DNA from: Rhodospirillales bacterium URHD0017
Lineage (GTDB): Bacteria > Pseudomonadota > Alphaproteobacteria > Reyranellales > Reyranellaceae
DNA: 64,000 bases
NCBI GenBank assembly: GCA_900110395.1
Contig: FODP01000011.1
Location: forward strand, 124,001 to 188,000
Direction of reading: 5' to 3'
Part shown: piece by piece, positions 48,215-58,521 of the stretch
Numbering within the stretch: position 1 is the stretch's first letter
Layout: each line of letters opens with the position of its first letter
Position numbers and translations under genes: made by a program
The notes under the pieces: model-generated
What the model saw: the letters and a program-made list of their open reading frames with translations, nothing else
The model's database searches: none
What the model was told of the DNA's origin: nothing

Positions 48215-49753
48215 TCACGCCGGCTTGGCGCCCGTCACCCCGTCTTCGACGATGAAGGTCGCCAGCCGGCGGACCGCACTGTCCTTCTGCTTTTCGTCAT
48301 CGAGCGCCTCGAAGCCGATCGTGCAGCGTGCCGCCGTAAGCTCCGCCGTCGCATAGCCGCGCTTGTCGCCGCGGCCGTATTTCAGCTGCGGATTGGCCTT
48401 GAGCGCCTGCTGCATGCTGGCGGCGCTCGGGCCCTGCGAGGTGATCGAAGTGCCGACGAATTCGCTGGCAAGGACGGGATCGCGGGCCTGGCCGAAATCG
48501 CGCTTGAGATCGGCGACGAAGAAGGCATGGCGGTCGCCGCCGATGACCACCGGATTGCGCGGCTTGTGGGTCGCGATCGAGTCGAGCAGGCGGCGGCGGG
48601 CGTTGGGATAGCCGTCCCAGCCGTCCATCCAGAACCGATGCCCACCCTCGTTCGGGCGATCGAGCTCCGCCATCAGCGTCTGCTGCGCCACGATGGTCCA
48701 GCGCGCCTTGGCGCTGGCGATCTGCCGGTCCAGCCATTGCTCCTGCTGGCTGCCCAGCATGGTGCGCGCCTCGAGCGTGCGCTCGGGGCAGTCTTGCACG
48801 GTGGTCGGCCGGCCCTCGCCGACGCAGGCCGGTGGCGATCGATACTGCCGGTCGTCGAGCAGCATGACGTCGAGCATGTCGCCGAAGCGATAGCGCTCGT
48901 AGATCGTGGCGAACGGGCCGCGCGGCCGGGCGGAGGCCGGCAAGGGCAGGTGCTCGTAGTAGGCCTGATAGGCGGCCGCCCGCATCTTCATGAACTGCGC
49001 AGGATCGCGCGTCGTGTAGGAGCGGTCGTTGGCATAGTCGTCGGCGACTTCGTGGTCGTCCCAGGTGGTCAGCCACGGGACGGCGGCGTGGGCGGCCTGC
49101 AGGTTGGGATCGAGCTTGTAGAGGGCGTAGCGGTCGCGGAACTCCGACAAGGTCGTCGGGATGCCGACCTCGTGCCGGCGCACCAGCCTGGAGCCCCATG
49201 ACTTCTCGTAGATGTAGTCGCCGAGATGCATGACGAGATCGAGATCCCGGTTGGCGATGTCGCGATAGGCGGCGAAATGGCCCTGCTCGTACTGCGCGCA
49301 GGAGGCAAAGGCGAAACGGAACTGCGCGGGCGTGCTGCCTGTGGCCGGCGCCGTTCGCGTGCGGCCGATCGGGCTCAACGCATTGCCGGCGCGGAAGCGA
49401 TACCAGTAGTGCCGGCCGGGCCGCAGGCCCTTGGCCTCGGCGTGCACGGCGTGGCCTTCCGCCGGCGTGGCCTGCACGGTGGCCTGCGCGACCAGGCGGG
49501 CAAACCTCTCGTCCTCGGCGATCTGCCAATCGACAGTGACGGGGCTGTCGGGCATGCCGCCGCCTTCCAGCGGCCGCGGCGCGAGCCGGGTCCACAGCAC
49601 GACGCTGTCCTCGCGCGGGCTGCCCGAGGCGACGCCGAGCGTGAAGGGATCGGAGGCGAAGGCGAGCGGCTGGCCGCGGACGATGCCGATCGGGCTGGCG
49701 ATGGCGCCGGCGGCGAGTGAGCCGGCAAGGAAGCGGCGACGCGGGAGCTTCAT
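48215..49753 (-). CDS. PhoD-family alkaline phosphatase/phosphodiesterase
   Basis: This is a 512-residue exported enzyme. The N-terminus MKLPRRRFLAGSLAAGAIAS is a Tat signal. An N-terminal Fn3-like domain (FTLGVASGSPREDSVVLWTRLAPRPLEGG) precedes the metal-dependent core with HLGDYIYEK, TWDDHEVADDY and VIGGDRHAFF. B. subtilis PhoD acts as a phosphodiesterase on wall teichoic acid. The start overlaps the FGGY kinase stop, so it belongs to the leftward arm of the glycerophosphate cluster and may release glycerol phosphate outside the cytoplasm. Confidence 0.92.
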   Translation of the reverse strand: MKLPRRRFLAGSLAAGAIASPIGIVRGQPLAFASDPFTLGVASGSPREDSVVLWTRLAPRPLEGGGMPDSPVTVDWQIAEDERFARLVAQATVQATPAEGHAVHAEAKGLRPGRHYWYRFRAGNALSPIGRTRTAPATGSTPAQFRFAFASCAQYEQGHFAAYRDIANRDLDLVMHLGDYIYEKSWGSRLVRRHEVGIPTTLSEFRDRYALYKLDPNLQAAHAAVPWLTTWDDHEVADDYANDRSYTTRDPAQFMKMRAAAYQAYYEHLPLPASARPRGPFATIYERYRFGDMLDVMLLDDRQYRSPPACVGEGRPTTVQDCPERTLEARTMLGSQQEQWLDRQIASAKARWTIVAQQTLMAELDRPNEGGHRFWMDGWDGYPNARRRLLDSIATHKPRNPVVIGGDRHAFFVADLKRDFGQARDPVLASEFVGTSITSQGPSAASMQQALKANPQLKYGRGDKRGYATAELTAARCTIGFEALDDEKQKDSAVRRLATFIVEDGVTGAKPA

Positions 49754-51198
49754 GGCAGGTGCCCATGGAGATGATGATCGTGGAACAGGATTTTCTTCCG
49801 GCTGAGCTGTTCGCTGAGCCGCGGATCGACGTCGACGATCGGTGAAACGCTCCCGGCGTCGGCGATCAGCGGCCCGCCAACGGCTGCGCGCGCCAGGCGT
49901 GCGGCGCCGATGGCGGGACCCGAGCGCTGGTCGGCGGCAAGGCCTAGCGGCCGACCGATCGCGGCAGCAACCAGCCGCGTCCACAGCGCGCTGCGCGCGC
50001 CGCCGCCGGTCAATGTGATGCGCTCGATCCTGGCGCCGTCGGCGGCAAGCGCGACGTGACCATCGGCCAGCGCCAGGGCGACGCCTTCGAGAACGGCTTG
50101 CACGAGATGAAGCGGCCCCGTCATGTTGGTCAGGCCCGAAAAAGTCGCGGTCAGCAGCGGATTGTCGTGGGGCGTGCGCTCGCCCGCAAGGTAGGGCGTG
50201 AAGACCGGCGTGGCATCTGGCGACAGTCCTTGTGATTCCACCTCCGCCATCAGTTCGCCAATGTCTTGCCTGCCGAGCAATCCGGCGACCCAGGCCAGTG
50301 CGGCGCCGGCGCTCAAGGCGACAGCATGCTGGGCAAAGAGTCCCGGCACGGCGTGGCGATGGGTGTGCATCCCGCCGCCGCGGGCCGGGACGAACCTGTC
50401 GTTGGCGACGAAGTAGACGCCCGACGTGCCCAGGCTGATGTAAGCCGCGCCGGCCTGCACCGCGCCCACGCCGACGCCGGCGCACATGTTGTCGCCGCCA
50501 CCTCCCGCCACCGGCGTCCCGGCGGGCAGATGCCAGCGGCTCGCCAGCTCCCTGCGCAGCGCGCCCGAGATCTCGGCGCTTTCGACGAGCCGCGGCAGCC
50601 GGGCGCGATCGACGCCGCAGACCGACAGGATGCCGTCATGCCAGTCGCCGTGGGCGGTATCCATCAGCAGGGTCGCCGACGCATCGGCGCGGTCGGTGGC
50701 GGCCTCGCCGGTCAGCCGCAGGCGGACGTAGTCCTTGGCGAGCAGGATGCGCCGGGCGCGCGCCATGGCGCCGGGCTCATGCCGGGACAGCCACAGCAGC
50801 TTGGGTGCCGAGAAGCCCGGCATGGCGCGACAGCCGACGATGTCGGCGAAATCCAAGAAGCATCGATGAAGGTCGGCACATTCGGCCGATGCCCGGCCAT
50901 CGTTCCACAACAAGGCCGGCCGGATCGGCGTGTCGGCGTCGTCGAGCAGGGTAACGCCCAGCATCTGGCCCGACAGGCCGATGCCACGGACGGCTGCCAT
51001 CGCTGCCGGCGCCTCGGCCGCCAAGGCGTCAAGGCTGTCGACGACGGCCTGCCACCAATCCTGCGGTGCTTGTTCCGACCACAGCGGCTGCGGGTGGGAG
51101 AGGGCAAGCGGTGCGCTGGCGGTCGCTGCCGGACGGTCGTCGTCGTCCATGACGACGGCTTTGACGCTCGACGTGCCGATGTCGATACCGAGATACAT
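49750..51198 (-). CDS. FGGY-family carbohydrate kinase (xylulokinase-like)
   Basis: This is a 482-residue kinase. The N-terminus MYLGIDIGTSSVKAVVMDDD is the ATPase phosphate-1 motif; IGLSGQMLGVTLLD, PALLWNDGRA and TGGGARSALWTRLVAAAIGRPL are typical of xylulokinases, as is the G-GGDNMCAGVGVGA segment. It lies between the SorC regulator and PhoD on the - strand. The cluster context suggests a polyol or triose-type substrate instead of xylulose, but the sequence cannot separate them. Confidence 0.9.
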   Translation of the reverse strand: MYLGIDIGTSSVKAVVMDDDDRPAATASAPLALSHPQPLWSEQAPQDWWQAVVDSLDALAAEAPAAMAAVRGIGLSGQMLGVTLLDDADTPIRPALLWNDGRASAECADLHRCFLDFADIVGCRAMPGFSAPKLLWLSRHEPGAMARARRILLAKDYVRLRLTGEAATDRADASATLLMDTAHGDWHDGILSVCGVDRARLPRLVESAEISGALRRELASRWHLPAGTPVAGGGGDNMCAGVGVGAVQAGAAYISLGTSGVYFVANDRFVPARGGGMHTHRHAVPGLFAQHAVALSAGAALAWVAGLLGRQDIGELMAEVESQGLSPDATPVFTPYLAGERTPHDNPLLTATFSGLTNMTGPLHLVQAVLEGVALALADGHVALAADGARIERITLTGGGARSALWTRLVAAAIGRPLGLAADQRSGPAIGAARLARAAVGGPLIADAGSVSPIVDVDPRLSEQLSRKKILFHDHHLHGHLP

Positions 51199-51206
51199 TT
51201 TTGCGG

Positions 51207-52163
51207 TCAGCCGGTTCCGCGCAGGATGCCGAGCACGGCGCGCGCCGCTGCTTCGTCGACCACCAGCACCGAACACAGCTTGGCGCGGAGCACGCCCGCC
51301 AGGATCGCCGTCTTGTTCAAGCCGCCCGAGGCGACGATGGACGTGGCGATGTCGCGCAGCATCTCGACGGGTGCCGCGATCACGCGCCGGTTGACCGCAT
51401 GCTTCACGGGCTTGCCCCGTGAATCGAGGAAGGTGCCCATGATGTCGCCGACGGCGCCGGCGGCGCGCAGCGAATCGACGGTGACGTCGCGCGGCAAGCC
51501 GTAGCGGATCAGGAGCGAGCGGCGGCTGAGATCGCCGACGCTCAGCAGCGCCACGTCGTTGGTGGCCAGCCGCTGGAAGGTCTCCTGGAACACGTCCTGG
51601 TCCAGGATCGTGTCGCGCGAGCGCGGGCTGCCGGCATAGATCGGCGCCGCCAGGTAGTTGCACTGGCCGTTGATGCGGCGGGCGAATTCGCTGGCGATCT
51701 CGAAGGTGTTGAGTTCCAGCCCGTGGGTCAGCCCGCCCATCATGGAATTGATGCTGAGCTCGGGGAAATTGCCGGCGTGCAGATGGCGGATGGTCTCGCG
51801 CAGCGTGGTGCCCCAGCCGATGCCCAGCCCGCGCACGCGCGTCTCGCCGAGGTGCCGCGCCAGGTACTCGGCGGTGGCGCGGCCGAGGACGGGCGCGATC
51901 TGGTCCTGGTCGGTCGGAGTGGGGACCACGACCGCGTCCTTGAGGCCGGTCTCCTGGACCAGCCGGCGCTCCAGCTCGACGCAGTCGGCCAGCCGGGCAT
52001 TGACCTGGATGTTTACGAGGCCGCTTTCCCGCGCCTCGCCCAGCAGGCGGTTGGCGCGCAGGCGGGTGATGCCGAGCTTGCCCGCGATATCGGCCTGGGT
52101 GAGCCCCTCCATGAAATAGAGCCAGGCCACGCGTACCCGAAGCTGCTCGTCATCCTCCGACAT
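51207..52163 (-). CDS. SorC-family sugar-binding transcriptional regulator
   Basis: This is a 318-residue regulator. The N-terminal helix-turn-helix (LRVRVAWLYFMEGLTQADIAGKLGITRLRANRLLGEARESGLV) is followed by the sugar-phosphate-binding effector domain (GLGIGWGTTLRETIRHL, FQRLATNDVALLSVGDLS, GGLNKTAILAGVLRAKLCSVLVVDE). SorC proteins are usually released or activated by a phosphorylated sugar. The gene is divergent from the dehydrogenase gene; the perfect palindrome between them (52220-52249) is its likely binding site, so it should control both arms. Confidence 0.93.
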   Translation of the reverse strand: MSEDDEQLRVRVAWLYFMEGLTQADIAGKLGITRLRANRLLGEARESGLVNIQVNARLADCVELERRLVQETGLKDAVVVPTPTDQDQIAPVLGRATAEYLARHLGETRVRGLGIGWGTTLRETIRHLHAGNFPELSINSMMGGLTHGLELNTFEIASEFARRINGQCNYLAAPIYAGSPRSRDTILDQDVFQETFQRLATNDVALLSVGDLSRRSLLIRYGLPRDVTVDSLRAAGAVGDIMGTFLDSRGKPVKHAVNRRVIAAPVEMLRDIATSIVASGGLNKTAILAGVLRAKLCSVLVVDEAAARAVLGILRGTG

Positions 52164-52219
52164 TCGCTGCCTGCCTCCTGCGAATTCCCATCCTGACCGC
52201 CCACTGTCATTAGCCCATA

Positions 52220-52249
52220 AACATTTGTATCGTATCATATACAAATGTT
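52220..52249. promoter_or_regulatory. Palindromic operator between divergent genes
   Basis: A perfect inverted repeat of 11 bases per arm (core ACATTTGTAT at 52221-52230 and ATACAAATGT at 52239-52248, plus one flanking A/T pair) with an eight-base spacer lies between the SorC regulator and the dehydrogenase gene. Its A/T-rich character stands out from the GC-rich surroundings. It is the likely binding site of the divergent SorC protein. Confidence 0.75.
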
Positions 52250-52272
52250 CCGGCAGTTGATATTGATTGGCC

Positions 52273-53628
52273 ATGGACGGGCATCTTGCGGCGGCGGTTC
52301 GCTCGGCAGCGACCACGCGCGACGTACGGATCGCGGCGGGAAACCTTGGCGCCGTGCCGGCCGTCCTGCGCCAGACAGCGCCGGCTGAACGCTATGTCGT
52401 GGTCGCCGACGATCACACCTGGAAGGTGGCCGGCAAGCGGGTGGCGTCGATGCTGGCGTCCGAGCGACTGGCGGCCCGTGACCCCGTCATGCTGACCGGC
52501 GAGCCGCGGGTGAAACCGAGTGCCGAGACGGCGCGCGCCCTGGCGGCGACGATCAAGTCAGGCGCTGCCCTTCCCATCGCCGTCGGCGCCGGCGTCATCA
52601 ACGATCTGGTCAAGTACGCCGCCGAACTCGCCGGCATGCCCTATGTATGCGTGCCGACGGCGGCATCGATGGACGGCTATGCAGCGTCCGGCGCGGCCCT
52701 GCGCGACGACGGCTTCAAGCGCACCTTCGCCTGCGCCGCGCCCGTCGCCATCGTGGCCGACCTCGACGTCATCGCCACGGCGCCGGCAGCCATGGCAGGC
52801 TGGGGCTACGGCGACCTTGTCGGCAAGCTCGTGGCCGGCGCCGATTGGATCGTTGCCGACGCGCTCGGCGTCGAAGCCCTCAACGCCAGCCCCTTCGCCA
52901 TGGTTCAGGACAATCTCGCCGCGTGGCTCGCCGACCCGGCCGGCGTGCGGCGTGGCGAGCGCCGCGCCCTCGATGGCCTGATGCGCGGGCTGATCATGGC
53001 CGGGCTCGCGATGCAGGCGCACGGCAATTCCCGGCCGGCCAGCGGCAGCGACCACCAGTTCGCCCATCTGTGGGAGATGGAAGAGGTGGCTGTCGCCGGC
53101 ATGCCGGTGTCGCATGGCGCCTGTGTCGGCATCGGCTGCCTGTCGATGCTGGCGGCCTACGAATGGCTGCTGCGCCGGGATCTGTCGCGTATCGCGCCGG
53201 CCGAGCTCGCCGCCATTGCGCCCTCCGCTGCGGCGTTGCGTGCCGAGGTTGCGACGTCGTTCCCGCTGCCGTTCATGGCCGCCAATGCCGAAGTCGAAGC
53301 GGTGGCCAAGGCGGCGGGGCCACAGGTCGTCGAGACGCGCCTGCGCCGGCTGCAGGCAAGCTGGCCGCGCATCGCCGGCCGGCTTCAACAGAGCCTGCCG
53401 ACGGCGGCGACCGTGCGACGCTGGCTCGACGCGGCCGGTGCGCCCTCGAGCACGGCCGCGATCGGCGTCAGCGGCGCCAAGCATGCCCAGGACTACAGGC
53501 GCGCCCGGCTGATCCGCCGTCGCTTCACCGGTCTCGACGTGCTGCACGAGCTCGGCTGGCTGGACGCGATGGTGAGCGACCTGTTCGGCGCCCATGGATT
53601 TTGGAGAGGGTCCCGGGCGGTCGCCTAG
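52273..53628 (+). CDS. sn-Glycerol-1-phosphate dehydrogenase family protein
   Basis: This is a 451-residue NAD(P)-dependent metal enzyme of the iron-containing alcohol dehydrogenase-like/AraM group. Cofactor motif: AVGAGVINDLVKYAAELAGMPYVCVPTAASMDGYAA. Metal ligands: D181 (YGDLVGK), H261 (SGSDHQFAHLWEM) and H281 (PVSHGACVGIG). This group interconverts glycerol-1-phosphate and dihydroxyacetone phosphate. In this cluster the catabolic direction (to DHAP) is likely. ATG 52273 is chosen; TTG 52267 is in frame. The tail is longer than in AraM. It heads the rightward arm with the Ugp-type genes. Confidence 0.9.
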   Translation: MDGHLAAAVRSAATTRDVRIAAGNLGAVPAVLRQTAPAERYVVVADDHTWKVAGKRVASMLASERLAARDPVMLTGEPRVKPSAETARALAATIKSGAALPIAVGAGVINDLVKYAAELAGMPYVCVPTAASMDGYAASGAALRDDGFKRTFACAAPVAIVADLDVIATAPAAMAGWGYGDLVGKLVAGADWIVADALGVEALNASPFAMVQDNLAAWLADPAGVRRGERRALDGLMRGLIMAGLAMQAHGNSRPASGSDHQFAHLWEMEEVAVAGMPVSHGACVGIGCLSMLAAYEWLLRRDLSRIAPAELAAIAPSAAALRAEVATSFPLPFMAANAEVEAVAKAAGPQVVETRLRRLQASWPRIAGRLQQSLPTAATVRRWLDAAGAPSSTAAIGVSGAKHAQDYRRARLIRRRFTGLDVLHELGWLDAMVSDLFGAHGFWRGSRAVA

Positions 53629-53653
53629 GACTGGTCAAGGAAAGGGAGGCAAC

Positions 53654-54982
53654 ATGGACAAGACAAAACGGGCATTCGTCGGCGGGTTGCTCGCCGCCGC
53701 CATGACGGCGGGCATCGCCGCGCCGTCATGCGCGCAACAGCGCACGGAGATCCAGTTCTGGCACGCCATGGGCGGCGTGCTCGGCGAGCGCGTCGACGAG
53801 GTCGTCAAGCGCTACAACGATTCGCAGACCAGGTTCACCGTCGTCGCCACCAACAAAGGCAACTACGACGAGGTCATCAACGGCACGATCGCCGCCTATC
53901 GCGCCAAGAAGGCGCCGCACGTGGTGCAGATCTACGAGCGCGGATTCATGACCATGCTGCTCTCGGACGCCATCGTGCCGGTGCAGGACCTGCTGACCGA
54001 GAAGAAGAAGCAGATCGACTGGAGCGACTTCATCAAGCCGGTCGCGAGCTACTACCTGTACAAAGGCAAGCTGATGAGCATGCCCTTCAACTCGTCGGCG
54101 CCCATCCTGTGGTACAACAAGGAGCACTTCGAGAAGGCGGGTTTCAAGGAACCCGGGCCGACCTGGCAGGAGCTCGACAAGCAGCTCTATGCCATCAAGA
54201 GCAAGGGCATCGCCGAGTGCGGCTCTTCGCTCGCCGGTGACTTCTTCTGGAGCCTGATCGAGAACTACAGCACGGTGAACGACCAGCCGTTCGGCACCAA
54301 GGCCAACGGCTATGACGGCCTCGACACGGTGTTTGTCTACAACAAGACCAAAGTGGTCGAGCAGACGAAGCGCCTGAAGAAGTGGATCGACGATGGCATC
54401 ATGCAGATCGCGGGCCAGGGTCTGTCGCCCGAGCAGCTCTATACGTCCGGCAAATGCTCGACGTTCTTCGCCTCGACGGCGGCGCACAGCAGCGTCGAGC
54501 GCAACGCCACCATCAAGTGGAGCGCGACCTACCTGCCCTGGGAGGAGGGCACGACGCCGCGCAACAGCAGCATCGGCGGCGCCACCTTGTGGGTGATGAA
54601 GGGCCAGAAGGCCGAGGACTATGACGGCGTCGCCGACTTCCTGGCCTTCGTCGCCAGCCCTGACCTGCAGCTCTGGTGGAGCAAGGTGACGGGCTACGTG
54701 CCGATCACCAACAAGGCCTACGAAGCCGCCAAGAAGGAGGGCTACTACACAGCCAACCCGACGCGCGAGATCGCGATCCTTCAGCTCAATCGCGGGACGC
54801 CGACGGCCAACTCGCAGGGCTTCCATTTCGGCAACTACACGCAGTCGACCTTCGCGTTGCGCCAGGAGCTGGAGGCCGTGTGGGCCAACAAGAAGACGCC
54901 GCAGGAGGGCCTCGACGACGCGGTGCGCCGCGGCAACGACATCCTGCGGCAGTTCGAGAAGCTGCATGCAGGCAAGTACTAG
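53654..54982 (+). CDS. Glycerol-3-phosphate-type ABC transporter, solute-binding protein (UgpB-like)
   Basis: This is a 442-residue periplasmic binding protein of family 1. The signal peptide ends near APSCAQQ. TEIQFWHAMGGVLGERVDEVVKRYNDS, GYDEVINGTIAAYRAKKAPHVVQI-type text and MPFNSSAPILWYNKEHFEKAGF closely follow UgpB. GGGAGG precedes the ATG. It is 25 bases after the dehydrogenase gene. UgpB takes sn-glycerol-3-phosphate and glycerophosphodiesters; here glycerol-1-phosphate diesters are a fair guess given the neighbour. Confidence 0.93.
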   Translation: MDKTKRAFVGGLLAAAMTAGIAAPSCAQQRTEIQFWHAMGGVLGERVDEVVKRYNDSQTRFTVVATNKGNYDEVINGTIAAYRAKKAPHVVQIYERGFMTMLLSDAIVPVQDLLTEKKKQIDWSDFIKPVASYYLYKGKLMSMPFNSSAPILWYNKEHFEKAGFKEPGPTWQELDKQLYAIKSKGIAECGSSLAGDFFWSLIENYSTVNDQPFGTKANGYDGLDTVFVYNKTKVVEQTKRLKKWIDDGIMQIAGQGLSPEQLYTSGKCSTFFASTAAHSSVERNATIKWSATYLPWEEGTTPRNSSIGGATLWVMKGQKAEDYDGVADFLAFVASPDLQLWWSKVTGYVPITNKAYEAAKKEGYYTANPTREIAILQLNRGTPTANSQGFHFGNYTQSTFALRQELEAVWANKKTPQEGLDDAVRRGNDILRQFEKLHAGKY

Positions 54983-55943
54983 CGTTGCTACGGAGCTGCC
55001 GGCGACCCCGCGGGTCGCCGGCAAGCGGCGAGCGGCCGTTGCCGGTGGCACGGCGGGGCTGAAGCGCGCCCACTACCGCAATTCGCGCCTGCCGTTCCTT
55101 CTGCTTCTGCCGCAGCTCCTGGTGCTGCTGCTATTCTTCTTCATCCCGGCGGTGCGCGCGCTGGTTCAGGCTTTCGTCATCACCGACCCGTTCGGCACCA
55201 CCGTCCACTTCGTCTGGTTCGACAATTTTCGCGCTTTGCTCGCGAGCCCCGAGTACCGCTCGTCGGTCTGGGTGACGCTGTGGTTCACCCTGACGCAGAA
55301 CGTGCTGACGCTCGGCGTGGCCGCGGTGCTGGCCTTCGCCACCGACCGCGTGATCCGCGGCCGCGGGCTCTATCGCAGCATCGTGCTGCTGCCCTACGCC
55401 ATCGCGCCGGTCATCGCGGGCATCCTGTGGGCCTTCATGTTCAACGCCCATGTCGGGCCGATGACCTATGTGCTGAAGGCGCTGGGCGTCGCCTGGGATC
55501 CCACGCGCAACGGCTTCGACGCCTTCCTGCTGGTGACCTTCGCCGCCGCCTGGAAGCACATCTGCTACGACTACATCTTCCTGGTGGCGGCCTTGCTCGC
55601 CGTGCCGGCGTCGCTCCTGGAGGCGGCCGCCGTCGACGGCGCCGGTCCCGGCCTGCGCTTCTTCAAGATCGCGCTGCCGATGATCGGCCCGACGGTGTTC
55701 TTCCTGCTGGTGATGAACTTCGTCTACGGCTTCTTCGAGACCTTCGCCATCGTCGACGCGGTGACCAAGGGCGGGCCGGGCGGCGCCACCATGATCCTGG
55801 TCTACAAGGTCTACCTGGACGGCTTCGTGCACATCGATCTCGGCTCCTCGGCGGCGCAGTCGGTGCTGCTGATGATCTTTGCCGTCATCCTCACCATGCT
55901 GCAGTTCCGCTACGTCGAGCGGAACGTGAACTACGACGTCTGA
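54966..55943 (+). CDS. Glycerol-3-phosphate-type ABC permease (UgpA-like)
   Basis: This is a 325-residue permease with six membrane helices after a cytoplasmic tail of about 40 residues. YRNSRLPFLLLLPQLLVLLLFFFIPAVRALVQAF opens the membrane part, and the coupling loop is SLLEAAAVDGAGPGLRFFKIALPMIGPTV. It overlaps the UgpB gene by 17 bases and is followed one base later by the second permease, so the set is one transcript. Confidence 0.94.
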   Translation: MQASTSVATELPATPRVAGKRRAAVAGGTAGLKRAHYRNSRLPFLLLLPQLLVLLLFFFIPAVRALVQAFVITDPFGTTVHFVWFDNFRALLASPEYRSSVWVTLWFTLTQNVLTLGVAAVLAFATDRVIRGRGLYRSIVLLPYAIAPVIAGILWAFMFNAHVGPMTYVLKALGVAWDPTRNGFDAFLLVTFAAAWKHICYDYIFLVAALLAVPASLLEAAAVDGAGPGLRFFKIALPMIGPTVFFLLVMNFVYGFFETFAIVDAVTKGGPGGATMILVYKVYLDGFVHIDLGSSAAQSVLLMIFAVILTMLQFRYVERNVNYDV

Positions 55944-55944
55944 C

Positions 55945-56829
55945 ATGGTCGAGCGCACGCGCACCCTCGACATCGCCTGCCACGGGCTGCTGATCCTGGG
56001 TGGCCTCCTGGTCTGCCTGCCGATCTACTTTGCCTTCGTCGTGGGTTCGCACACGGTAGGCGACGTGCTCGCGGTGCCGCCGCCGTGGCTGCCGGGTGGC
56101 CGGTTCTTCGAAAACGCCGCGACGGCCTGGCAGAAGGGCAATCTCGGCCGCCTGCTGTTCAATTCGCTGGTCGTGGCCGTCGGCATCACGGTGGGCAAGA
56201 TCGCCGTGTCACTGCTCTCGGCCTTCGCCATCTCCTACTTCCGCTTCCGCTGGCGCATGACGGCGTTCTGGCTGATCTTCGCCTCGCTGATGCTGCCGGT
56301 CGAGGTGCGGATCCTGCCGACCTACGAGGCGGTGACCAACGTCGCCCTGCCGCTGCAATGGCTGTTCGATTGGGTCGGGATCGAGGTCGCCGTGGAATGG
56401 AACATGATGAACAGCTATGGCGGGTTGATCCTGCCGCTGATCGCCTCGGCCACGGCGACCTTCCTGTTCCGCCAGTTCTTCCTCACCGTCCCCGAGGAGC
56501 TGTGCGAGGCTGCCCGCATCGACGGCGCCTCGCCGCTGCATTTCTTTCGCCACGTCCTGTTGCCTCTGTCGATGTCGAACATGGTGGCGCTGTCGATCAT
56601 CCTGTTCCTCTACGGCTGGAACCAGTATCTGTGGCCGTTGCTGTTCACCACGGAGAAGGACATGGCGACCGCGGTGATCGGGCTGAAACACCTGATCCCG
56701 CAGTCGGATGCGGAACCGGCCTGGAACGTCGCCATGAACGCGGCTTTGCTGGTGATGCTGCCGCCCGCCCTGGTCGTGGTGGCGCTGCAGCGTTGGCTGG
56801 TGAAGGGCCTGGTCGACAGCGGTAAGTAG
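55945..56829 (+). CDS. Glycerol-3-phosphate-type ABC permease (UgpE-like)
   Basis: This is a 294-residue permease with six helices. The opening HGLLILGGLLVCLPIYFAFVVGSHT, the loop MLPVEVRILPTYEAV and the coupling segment ELCEAARIDGASPLHFFRHVLLPLS are typical of UgpE. It works with the preceding permease. No UgpC-type ATPase gene follows; a glycerophosphodiesterase gene comes next, so the ATPase must be supplied from elsewhere. Confidence 0.94.
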   Translation: MVERTRTLDIACHGLLILGGLLVCLPIYFAFVVGSHTVGDVLAVPPPWLPGGRFFENAATAWQKGNLGRLLFNSLVVAVGITVGKIAVSLLSAFAISYFRFRWRMTAFWLIFASLMLPVEVRILPTYEAVTNVALPLQWLFDWVGIEVAVEWNMMNSYGGLILPLIASATATFLFRQFFLTVPEELCEAARIDGASPLHFFRHVLLPLSMSNMVALSIILFLYGWNQYLWPLLFTTEKDMATAVIGLKHLIPQSDAEPAWNVAMNAALLVMLPPALVVVALQRWLVKGLVDSGK

Positions 56830-56833
56830 AGAC

Positions 56834-57543
56834 ATGGTCCTGATCATCGGCCATCGTGGCGCGCGCAACCTGTGGCCGGAGAACAGCCTCGAGGGATTCG
56901 AACGCACGCGCGATCTCGGCGTCGATGCCGTCGAGTTCGACGTCCATCTCGCGCGGGATGGCGAGCTGGTGGTGATCCACGATCCCACGCTCGAGCGCAC
57001 GACCAAAGGCACCGGCCCGGTCGCCAACCGGTCGGCAGCAGAGCTGGACGCGATGGGCGTTCCCGGCCTCGAGGCGGTCCTCGATGTCTACGCCGGCACG
57101 CCGGTCGAGCTGCATATCGAGATCAAGACAGACGCTCTCGGCCGGCCCTATGAAGGCCTGGAGAAGCGCCTTCTCGACGTGATCGCCAGACGCAAGCTCG
57201 CGCAGCAGGCCGTCGTCACCAGCTTCGTGCCCGAGATCCTGGAAACCGTGCGGCAGCTGTCGCCGCCGCAACGCGTGCTCGCGTCGCTCGACAGGCGGTC
57301 GGCCGAGATCTTCGGCGGCTTGCCGGCGGCGCTGGATCGCTTCGCCGTCATCGGCAACTGCATGGTCGCGGTCGAGAAGGGGCTACTGGCCGACAACCTC
57401 GATCTCTGCTTGAGGCGGGTCGGTGGCGATCACCTCGGCGCCTGGGTGCCCAACGACGCCGACGACATCGCGCAGTGGCTCGCCCGTCCGATCCGCCAGA
57501 TCACGACCGACCGACCCGATGTCGCATTGCAGTTGCGCCGGCG

Positions 57544-57547
<4 letters not shown>
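56834..57547 (+). CDS. Glycerophosphodiester phosphodiesterase (UgpQ-like)
   Basis: This is a 237-residue cytoplasmic enzyme without signal peptide. Catalytic motifs: IIGHRGARNLWPENSLEGF (His, Arg, Glu), DAVEFDVHLARDGELVVIHDPTLERTT (Glu, Asp, His) and VELHIEIKTD. It splits glycerophosphodiesters to an alcohol and glycerol phosphate. Its place directly after the permease genes fits uptake of diesters followed by cleavage inside the cell. It overlaps the stop of the convergent ATPase gene by four bases. Confidence 0.94.
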
Positions 57548-58517
<970 letters not shown>

Positions 58518-58521
<4 letters not shown>

